Of a stretch of 64,000 nucleotides of DNA, positions 49,001-61,000 are shown piece by piece. This stretch comes from Antedon mediterranea. Taxonomy: Eukaryota > Echinodermata > Crinoidea > Comatulida > Antedonidae. The notes under the pieces were generated by a model. The model was not told the origin of the DNA. It ran no database searches and saw only the letters and a list, made by a program, of their open reading frames with translations. The first letter of the stretch is position 1. The number at the start of each line of letters is the position of its first letter. The DNA lies in contig NC_092677.1 in assembly GCF_964355755.1 (NCBI RefSeq), positions 11,802,601 to 11,866,600 on the forward strand, in the 5' to 3' direction. The position numbers and the translations under genes were made by a program.

Positions 49001-52000
49001 TTACAGTTTACAAATAGTAGTAGTACAGATATTAATAATGATGATTAATATGATAACAATTAAATGGAGTTTACCAATCAATTCACAGAATTCTCCAAAA
49101 AATCCAGTTGGACAGTAACATCGGCCAAAGCTACAGGTTCCTCCATTTTGACAGGTTTCAGGACAATCAACAACTAAAAAAAACATACATGGTTTTAATA
49201 ATTAGACCACATTCTGTCACTACTATCAAATATTTATTCTGAGCAAGATGAATTTAATAAAGACTTCCTAACCTCTTCTTTGACATGAGATGCCAACATA
49301 TCCAGCTCGGCAGCGACAGATGGAATTTACACAGCGCCCTCCATTCTCACAAGGCAAGCGACACTCTGAAATGCACAAACAGTTTGAAAAAAACTACTCA
49401 GTGAAAAGCTCTAACTGTCCAATTACAAATGTTTCTTACATCTAGCATGTGATTGTACTGTAGATACTGATGGTTAAATAAAAAAAAAAAAAAAACTCAC
49501 CAGATACTTGGCATCTAGAACCACCAAAGCCTGGAGGACAAGTACATTCTCCATTCTCACAATGACCTCCATTGAAGCAATCACACTCTGCTACTGTAAA
49601 ATCAATGACAATTTTAATATGACTATATATAAACAACCCAAGCTATGTAGTTATTGCAGTGTTTTATTGTTACTTCATAATTACACAATTTGAAGTTGCA
49701 TACTTGCAGATTTCGTGGTGAAATATTTATGAACCTTTACACAAACTTATCAGGGTAAAATTTAGTTATACATTCTACTGTAATATACTAATCCTTAACA
49801 CGAAGGTAAAATAAATGATATGATCAACATACCTTTAAGGTCTACTTTAAGTGTTGCTTGTACATTGCCTGATATGCACTGGTAAAAGCCATCGTCACTT
49901 AGTTGAACTTCATTGATAACCAAATTACTAACACTCGATGATCTAACTTCCACACGTACACGTTCAGATCCTGAATATAATTTAAATCAAGTTAAAACTA
50001 CTAAATGTAGTCAAACCATTAAACATTTGTTTTATATTAAGCTGTGCGAATTTGTTTATCTCAAAAAGCAGTATAACATTTTTTCAACCTCAAGTTTTAA
50101 AAAACAAGACAAATACTGAAAGCAAGATTAGGCCCGACTGGATACAATACATAGGCACAAAGATTTTGCATTTTTTCCATAAAGACATTTATTTTTGCAG
50201 GGCCGTTTCTTTCTCTTAATGTAAATTACCTGATGCATATATTGGTTGGCCATCTGGTGCAATCCAACGTGGAGGTTGACTCGACAGAGTCTCATTAGCT
50301 ATGCATGACCACTCCATATACTTGCCCACTTTGAGATCTTCAACTGATTTTATCAAAACACCCATTGGTAATATGCTCTCACATGAAGGTCCGGCAAATC
50401 CAGAGGGACATATGCATGCATCGTCATGGCAGTATCCGCCATTCATACATGAAATTGGACAATCTATAGTTATAAACGGAGCAGTGTAGTAATTTTATTA
50501 GGTGTAGTAATTTAATTGGGTGTAGTAATCAATAACTCATTGTCAGAACTCCAACTAGGATAGTGCTATCCTTTTTTACACTAGGTTGTTATGCTATAAT
50601 CACTGTTACTTAAACAATTAACTTCAACTGTTAAGGCAAAAAAAAACAAGGGATCCTTATGAGTTGGTCCAGTGGCGTAACGACTAGGAGCGCTCACTGC
50701 CTAAACCCAGAGGCCCCAGAGCATAAACAGTCCAATGCCACTACCCAGCGTTGGAGGGCCCCTTGGGAGTGCTAAAACAGGGGCCTTTGCATTATGCCAC
50801 TGAGTTAGTTATACGAAAACCTGAACTGCTTCACTAATATTTTCAAAATATGTTCAGTCTATAGCTTCCCGGATGAGAATAAGAATTTGATTTTCAAACT
50901 TATCAAGTGCAATATTCTGACCAGAACCATAAGATAATGTACAGTATAATACATGCATGCATGTCCATATATAGGAAAATCACATTTGTTGTCACATAAA
51001 GTTTGATAGTGTAGACAGACATTTAGTTAAGATAAAAAGATTGCATTCACAATAAATGCATTCCGTTAAAATGCATCTAAGGGTCATTATTTAAGGGCCA
51101 CTAGCCTAATTCAATTTTTGTTTAAATGCATTCCAGAAAAAATAATAACAATATACTTGAAAAAATTAGAATAAGTTTCAATCACATAGATTAAAAGAAA
51201 TAAGTTCATTCAACAAATAAAATTGTGAATATGCAAACAGGCAGTATGCAAATAAGGGCACAAGAGATTTGCATACAATAAGTACCTGCACTTCTTTTGC
51301 GTCTGTTAGCTGTAGAATATTAAAATTGATATCAGAAACAATAATAACAAATGTATTGATATGAACATATACTGTATCAATTGTTGTTGTTAAGGCTTAA
51401 ATGTTATTATTATAATGTTGTTTTTTTTTAAACCAAAAATATACAAATTATAAAAGAAATAATATATATTATAATAAAAAAATATCATATATTCATTTAA
51501 TAAATTTTATAATTAATGACAATACTATGGCAAACGTAATTTACCTTCGATTTCACATTCTAGGCCACTATAGCCTGGTTGACAATCACAAACACCATTG
51601 ACACACTGTCCAGCATTTTGGCAAGGCTTGGCACACTGCAGTTCTGTGAAATGTAATGATTTTTAACAATCAAATATTCAGGCTATTATTAAAAGTATAG
51701 AATATGTATAGTCCTCCAAAAACATGAAAAATGTAGATTAATAAAAAAATACTTTGAATAGTTTTAAACACTTCTCTAGAAAAAAGAAATATTGTTTTTA
51801 CTAAAAAAAGACAAAATAAACAGTTAAATTCAACCAAAAACCATTTACTTCCAGACAATTTGACTATTTGTTCAGGTAAATATTTTTTTTTCCTCTATTT
51901 ATTTCTTTTATTTTTGGTCATAGTGAATAACTATTATGAGCCACTAAAATGCAATATTTAACACAGACATTAAACAAATGGTTTTTTTTTCAGGGTACAG

Positions 52001-55000
52001 TATATCTTTAAATATTAAAACTTGATACTGAACTAGGCTTAATAAAGATGTATAAATGTACCTGCTACATCTAATGTAAAGACTGTACTCAATTCTTTTG
52101 CAAAACATCGGTACATTCCAGCATCTTCTTGCGTTACTCCATTCATTACGAGTCGAGTTGATACAGCATTGGTTCTCACAATGTAAATACGGTTGTTGCT
52201 CCCAGCTAGAAAATAAAATATGCATATTATTATAATGTTGGTATAGTAAGAAAAAGGGTATTCATTCATTCTCATACATTTGTTTAATGTATTATAATGT
52301 AATAATATAACAATGAATGTCAGGGGTAAGCCACCTCTCATACTTATATGTTACATGCCATAATTTTAATACATAAGATATATTTAGATTACATTATATT
52401 TAATGTATTCAGATCAAGGCCACTGAGCTCGCTTTGCCAAGATAGGAACTCATAACAGTCCTTTGATCTTATGTCTGGCTGCAACAAATACCAACATGTA
52501 CTGTACTATAAACATATTCCCCGCGGCATGCATGTTAAGGGGCATGGAAGTGATCGTGTCATTGCTTTGATCTCCGGAGCTCAGCATCCTGTTAGATTGC
52601 CTTGGTCAGATTGATTACAAACAGAAATATCATTGTTTTGAAAATACATCAATACCTCTTTTGAGAGCAAAAACGTTATTCCCATTTGGATATCTCCAAC
52701 TAGGCCTTTTTGGTGCACCCCTTCCACGTGTCTGGCAAACAACAACCAAATCATCTCCACCACTAGGATTCTTTGTGACATTTGGAGTTACAGTGATAAA
52801 CGTACTACCAACAGCTGAAAAGAAAGAAATGTGTTTATTGATGTGATTTGAGAATAGAAACAATTGTTACCTCCATTTAAGATGCATATAAATGGAACAC
52901 ATGAATATCCATTCTGGACTTATTGTATGTCGGTTGTCTGGTAGTTCAAGTTCAAGTTTATTGTTTCACACAATACAATACAATATGAACAGAAACATAA
53001 ATTTATAATAAATTTTGTGAGGACGCATTAAGCCAATGCTTTAAGTTTGGTCCTCCAGATAAGTAATATATTTAATTATTTAATCTAAGTGAGAGAACAA
53101 AAAACACTTCTTTCTTTCAAATTCTTTCTGTCAAATTGACAAATAAAATTAAACAAAAAGGCACAAAAAAGAAAAAAAAAACAGTCGTAAGGCAATTGTG
53201 AATTACTAATGATCTAAATAGTTTGAAATAAGTGTATTTTGTTTTAAATGAATTTATAATGGTTATTGCTTTTAGATTGAGCGGTAAGTTGTTCCATATA
53301 TAGGATAGGATATCAGTTAAAAAACTTAAATAAACTTACTATATTTCTGACAGAACATTCCAGAATAGTCATCAGTACATATGCATGTTCCATCTTCGCA
53401 AGTACCTCCATTGGTGCATGTGACATCACAAGGACGGTCTAAATTTGACAAAGGTAATGATCAAACTTGACATAAGGGAGATAAGATTGTAAATGTTCAC
53501 CTGGTTTGATAACATTTCAATTGTTAATTTCAGTATATTGTTGAATGTTTGTGAATAATGAAATTATAATTTGTTTATAAGATTGTGAAGTTTGTAATTA
53601 TTTCAGATGTTCTGCTGTGGCAGCCGAAACCCGGACTAAGTTAGTAAGATGTGTGTACTTACCTTGTAATGATACCACCAAGGTGCTGTTGAGGTTGCCA
53701 CTCTCACAAGTGTACACTCCAGAGTCACCCTTGATTACATCCTGTATCACAAGGCGACTGACGGTTGGGGCCATGGCTTCAACATACACATGATCTGTAC
53801 CTATGGCCAATGAATAAATTGTCAATATTTATGTACCACATTACCATTTTTTTCAGAAAGCTAAATATTTTAAAATTGCATTACAGAAGAACTGTGGTCG
53901 TATTATGTCTGATATTTCCCTTAAAAACTATTTCACTAAGACCAATAGATATGGATGAATTTCACATAAAAGTGGTGTTCATTTACTTAGGATAATCTTT
54001 AAAATTCATTTGTTTCTCTCAAGCTCTGTCTACATTATCAAACTTTTTGTGAAAATGTGATGCTCATATACAGAAATGATGATGTCATTTCACTACCATT
54101 TTTCGGCATATCACTGCCATATTTGAGCACATCAAACTTTTTTGTATAGTTTGATAATGTAGACAGACCTTTATGGTAAATAGAGCCAACAAATCTGACT
54201 ATTATGTATCAAAATCATCACAAAGTCTCTTGATTAGACTAAAAAAACAATCTCATTGCTAACCTGGACTGCTTGAAGAAAGTCTTTGTCCATCTGGTCC
54301 ACGCCATAAAATGTTGATGCCATTGTTGCTGTCCCCACCTGTCATCTCACATACATATGAGATGGTCTCACCACTGTAAATGATGTTGCCTTGTTGTGGT
54401 TCAATGGTCATTGATAAGGGATTCACATCTGTAAAACAAATTCAACGTAATATAATAATAATCTTGTTCTTTCTAATTTAAACGTAACCATAAACACTAA
54501 ATTTACACAGACAAGTGGTAACCATAACCGGAAATCTGCGTTCTTGTCCCACGTAGAATCCGTATCTATCCTGAGCGAGTTTCCAGTCTACTCTACGTTT
54601 TGTGTAAATGGTCATAAAAAATAACATAGATTTCATATTTTACTATGTTGTTTAATTTAAATGCTCTCTGATAGACACCAAATATGACTACCTTTGTTGA
54701 ATACAAGTTTTGACCTTTTTAAAAAAAATCATTTATGGCATAATCTTTTTGAGAACTGAGCATTAGTATGCATAATACATTATTGTTACCTTCCACTTCA
54801 CAGAATACACCATGATATCCTAGTGTACATTCACAATACCCATTAAAACAAGTTCCACCATTTTTACAGCCTGGTTGACAATGAATAACTAAAAAGGTGA
54901 AGAAGGAAGCAAGCAAGGAAAGAACGAGGGAAGAGAAGGATAAGTCATTAATGATGTTAATTAATAAAGTTAATATATAATTAAAGGAATGATAACGTTA

Positions 55001-58000
55001 AGGGTAGGAATTAGAAAATATTAGTTGAACTGTAATCTCTAAAAGAGTAATACCTTACAGACATGTTGTATAATATAAGATATAAGATGTACCTTCATTC
55101 TGACAACAGTCAGCAGATTTCCATTCAATGAGTGATTATAGTAATATAAAAGAATATTAATTAGAAAACATTAGTCTATACCAAGAAAATTATCAATCTA
55201 CACTACAGGCATGTTATTTTTTTGTCCTATAATATATGTACCTTGATTCTGACAGAAGTTTCCAAAATAACCTTCTGGACATTCGCATTCACCAACAACA
55301 CATCTACCACCATTAACACATGATGGGCTACATACAAGCACTGATGGAAAGACATTTATAGATATTACAATAGGTTCATTGGATTAACAAGAAATGGATA
55401 TATAATATGATGACATATGTATGGTTTTTTATTTTATACGTATACAAAAGTAAGAAACTCGCCATTTACAGGAAATCATAGTTTATCCATCCGATGCATA
55501 AACTATAATTTATTGTGCTTATAAACTAAGTCTCTTTTGATTTGAGGGAGTGAAGTAGAAAGAGTCTGTTACAACCATAGCACTACGTCAGGATCCTGGA
55601 TTTTGAAATACTCATCTGAGGCTTAGGGAGCAGAGTAAAAAGATTGGTTAGTTACAACCATAGCACTGTGTCAGGATTAAACCTTGTAATTGGGGGAGGC
55701 GGGGGGAACAAGAATGTTAATAGCTCCATTACAAGCATGTTCTTTTTAGGCGTGTTCATTTCATTCACTAATATAGTAGTATTTCTTTGGTCATTACTTA
55801 CATTGAACAACTGTTATGCGGGTAATAGGTCCTGCTTTACATGTATAGAAGCCTTCATCTGATGTCTGCAAACCATTTATTGTTAGCTTTGTCTCTTGCT
55901 CTGACAATTTTGTTATAACAAAATGACTACCTGTATAAACAAAGTTTACATTTTAATTATAAGTTATGTTACACAAACTTACGTCATACATATAATAAAA
56001 AGTTTTCCTTTTTTGTACCTGGAATTGTATTGGAGATAGACCTCTGACTTGGATCAATCCATTGTGGATTTATTATCCCATCTTGACCACTTGCAATGCA
56101 TGTGAATGTTACAGTGTTACCAACTTCTAGTATATCGCCTCTTCCTTTCTCTATTCGTAGATTTCGCAAATTGTCCTCTGCAAGAAATATATTACATGAT
56201 TAGATGCGATCATAAAGTTATTTGTAAATATTAATTTTAAATAAATACTGTATCGTCTTTATTAGTATTCTTGTTACTTACTGTCATGTTGGCAGAGGTC
56301 ACCCTCATACTGTTCAGTGCACAAACATTGACTTCCAAGACATGTACCTCCATTTTCACAAGGTGAAGTCTCATCACATCCAGCAACTGAAACAGAAACA
56401 TTTATATCATGGGCTGGTTTATGATTGATATCATCATGACATATAACACAGTGGTTTTATGGACTTGTAGTCCATTTGTGAAGAATTTAATTTATTCAGA
56501 AAGCTAGTGGCAGAAACAAAACAACTTTGGCACATAATTAAATAGTATGTGTTAATGCTATTTTTTTTTAAATACAATACATGATACAATATCGTGAGTT
56601 AATTTCTTGATTACTCGTAACATTATATAAAATATAGACTATTATGCATTTTACAATTTTAACTGTAAAAATATTAATAGTCTGTTTCCTACCTTTTTCA
56701 TCACAGTATTTGCCAATGTAATGTGGTAAGCAACGGCATATACCACTAACACACGCTCCATTTTGACATAGGTCACGGCAGTTGTCCTCTGTAGATAGTG
56801 AGGTAAATTGAAATTAACAATGCAGAATTTGTAATAAATGTTTAATGATTTCAGACAGTAAACATTTGTATAATTGAATAAAAACATAGGAATATCTATA
56901 GTCTGTCAAAAAGATATTTAGCTGTCAAAAGAGGAAGCGTGCACCCGAAGGACTACCCACAGTGATCTGCCCCTGACTTAGTATTTACGCACAGAACCAT
57001 CAGCGACTTTCTCAGTGTAAACCCTCTCCAGGAGACCTCCACGAAAGAAAGCGTGCACCCCAAGAATTACCCTCTGTGGTCCATCCCCGACTTAGTATGT
57101 AACTAGGAAACGGATACTTACTGACTCTGAGCACATGTGGTGTGCTCTTGTCTCCTGATGTGCACTTAAACAAACCAGCGTCACGTACTTGTATGTCATT
57201 AATCACAAGACGTACAGAACCATCAGCGACTTTCTCAGTGTACACCCTCTCCAGGAGTCCACCAAGAAGTCCAGAACCAATGTCACCTGAGCCAAGCTCT
57301 AATCCTGACCCTCCTTCACCAGATCCTGAAAATTCTAATAAATGTAACAAATACCTGTTAATACAAATTTCTACAATTGTAGTTAGTTATTCAAAATAAT
57401 TGAAATTGATAGACAATATGACTCTCCCAAAAAACTGACTCAAAACCAGACTTTTTTTATGAACGTAAAGTTCCCAAAATTCTTTTTTGCCGTTAAAAAT
57501 AGACTTGGAATACCAGAATTTCTGGCAAACCAGGCATATTAGGCCAGCCCAAAAGTGTCTGTTATTTGGAGAGTATATAATAATAATATAATATAGTATA
57601 CGTACCTTCAGAGCTTTCAATAGCCTTGCCATTGGCATCAGTCCACATGGGAAGTGCTCGTGCACCATCACTTGCTTTGCACAGTAAACTGTAACGGCTG
57701 CCAGGTGTTGGATCTTTTGAAGAACTTGGAGTGATAGTCAATTCAAATGGTTTCTCCACTGGTGGAAAATATTCATTAATATATATGATGAAAATCAGAT
57801 TTAAAAATGTAATCTTTTAGCAAGAATTCTTGGGTATTCGGACTTGAATGTTGTAAGGCCAATTTACACAGAAGAGAGGTAATGGTAAGCGGAAAAAACA
57901 TGTAGCTTGTCCCACATAGAATCTGTATCTATCCGTTGTGTGTAAATGGTCATAAGGAACAACATAGAGTCTATATATTTATTACCGTTACTGCTTGTCT

Positions 58001-61000
58001 GTGTAAATTAGATATATGAGATTAGATATATTTATAATAACCCATATAATCCATTTGACTTGAAAGTTAAGTTGAACTTTTATTGCTACATGGAGAGTAG
58101 ATATAAAATCATGTAACTTACCAACATATGGGAATTCACACTGAGGACCACGGTAGAGTGGAGTACATCTACAGACACCACCATCACAAACACCTCCATT
58201 TTCACATGGTTCATCACAACTGGGGACTAACAAGAACACACCAATTTTGAAAATAAAATATGGTACAGAGAAAATTTCGTAGAGTTACTTAGTGAAGCAT
58301 AAATATATAGGTATGTCTGTGGCTCACACAGATAAGCACAAAATGATCGATGCTGTTATAAAAAAATCCACTCAAAATGTCTTCTACTTACCATAAACCT
58401 TTAAATTATGTCGACGTTCTAAACCACTCGCCTTGCAGACATAAATTGCTTGATCCAATTCCTGGAGTCGTTTAAACCTTAAGATAGACACATATGCACC
58501 TGGCTCTTCTACAATCACTCTTGGATCTAGAAATAAAAAATAAATTGTGACAATATTTCTTGTAATATTACAAGTATTTACATATATATAATATATATGT
58601 ATAATAAATCTAAACGCTTACCAATTGCAAGTCCATTTGATAGGCTCCATGTTGGGTACTGAGGTCGGTTATTTCCTGTGACTTCACAAACTAATGCAAT
58701 GGCATTACCAACAAATGGAGCTGTTCCAATAAAACTGATGTCCATAGAGTATTCATTCACAGCTTGGGATAAATATAAATGATATGATTATGGTTAATTC
58801 AAACTATTGATTTTGTTTCAAAGTGCTTATTATGGCAGGGCCGCTGGCTGCAAACCATAGCCCCTTCAACAGAGGTAAACCTGGCCGTCCAGTGTACTGG
58901 CTCGTGTGCATTAAAAAGAACCCAGTGCAAATTCCGGAAGAGTAGGAGTTACCCCAGTGTACTGATCCAACTAAGCATTTGTTGTTCATGGTAGGTGCTG
59001 CACTGTGGCTAGGTTTGTAGAGCGCCTAATCTAAATTTCCGCAGCTGATTATCTAAAGGCTGAATACACTTACCAATGTTTTCACATCTATCTCCAAAAT
59101 AGCTGTCACTACACTGACATATACCGGATAAACATGTACCTCCATTCAGACACATTGGTTCACATACAGGATCTGTTAAATGTTTTAAAGAATTTTAAAC
59201 TGCTAACTAATTTCATAATAATTAAAGATAGATATTAATAGCATAATGAACAAAAATATCTCACAAATATATCTTTTAAAAAAAATCCACAAAATTACTC
59301 TTTTAAAAAAAATTATTTTTAAATACTTTCATAATTTTAGGTATATTTTGGTGCTTTTTCAGATCAATTGAAATTAAAACATAGTCACTGGTTAACCTTA
59401 AAATAGCATACAAACCTTTCATATTGATGAAGTAGTTAGCTGTAATTGGTCCAGATGAGCAAGTGTAATCACCAGTGTGGTCTGGGTTGAGTCCTGTGAT
59501 GTGTAGCACAGTAGTGGATGCTGATTCTTTCTCAATATACATTCCTTTATATAAAACAGTCATGTTATTATTTTTGTTTTTATGATGATTAAATGCAATT
59601 CAAGTATGTATATATATGCATGTCTTCTACTTTCTTTATACCCTTCGTTTTTATGTAAGCGAGTCAAGCTAATCATGAAACTAACTTGCGTCTATACTAA
59701 TCTGCAAAACATCAAGCATGTTTTCTTACATGACCTGGTTTAAGTTCAGCGCAAATTTCAAGACCAAATGTAATACACTTAAGCTCTGTCTAAGTGTGAT
59801 GTGCCCAAATATGGTAGTGATATGCCCAAATATGGTACATCATTATGTCCATATATGGCCACATCACATGTTTTTATCACATAAAGTTTGATAGTCTAGA
59901 TAGCTTTAAACTATAAAACTATTTCCTGTTTTTTTTCTCAACAAATAATCATGTCATTTATATTTTAGAGATGAGCACAACTAGTCTGAAAATGTATTAC
60001 CATCAGCTTCCGTTTCTTGAATGATGCTACCATATGGGTTGAACCACACAGGTGCTGAACTGCCACCCTCTGCAGTCGTCACACATCTGAAGGTAGCATC
60101 ACTTCCTGTTGTTGGAACAGATTCACTTCCTGGGACAATGTCAACTCTAATTCCAGAGCCATCTGGGTCAGCTGAAATTTTAAAAAATGACATTGATATC
60201 CTTTGAAGTTTCAACATTCTTTAAAATTGAAAAGTATTTGATGAAAAGTTGTAAGGCATGTGGCACAGTGTTTTGGATGTTGGACTACTGATCGTGAGAA
60301 TATCATGTTTCCATATGTTTGATCCAAAAATGCCAGGGGTAATATAATATAAATCTAGGATATTATTATTATTATAAATCATGTACCTTTAAAGTTGCAG
60401 AATTCACCGGAGAAACCATCAATGCATGTGCAGAAACCACCAACGCACTCACCACCATTGGCACATGGTTCTTCACAAATGGCATCAGGATCTACAGAAG
60501 AGAAATTAGTATGGGTTAGGAAGAAACAGAATTTGGTAACTTTGGATTGGTAACACAGTTATAGTACTTATTAAAGAAATTAGTAATGGTTAGGAAGAAC
60601 CAGAAATTGGTAACTTTGGATTGGTAACAAAGTTATAGTGGTTACTGACCTTGTGGAACCAAGTTGATTTCGTTGGTGACCTTGTTAGCCTTGCATGTAT
60701 AAACACCAGCATTAGCTGCTTCCAAGTTGTTAAAGTTTAACCGTATTGTCCGTTTGTTCACTACCTCTGTGTGTATATTTTCATTTGCATCATCTAAAAA
60801 CAAAATTCAGTATAACAAATACATTATCATGTCTTCATCAAGGGTGTATCCAAATTGTAATGCAAAAGATAGGACATCAAAGCTAGCTCAGCCCTTCATT
60901 TCACTATTTTTATGCCCTGGGTGCGATTTTTTTTTTCGTACACAAGTTGGGGACACCATGTGGAAGATAGCCACTACTTCCTAAATATAACTAAATCTAA

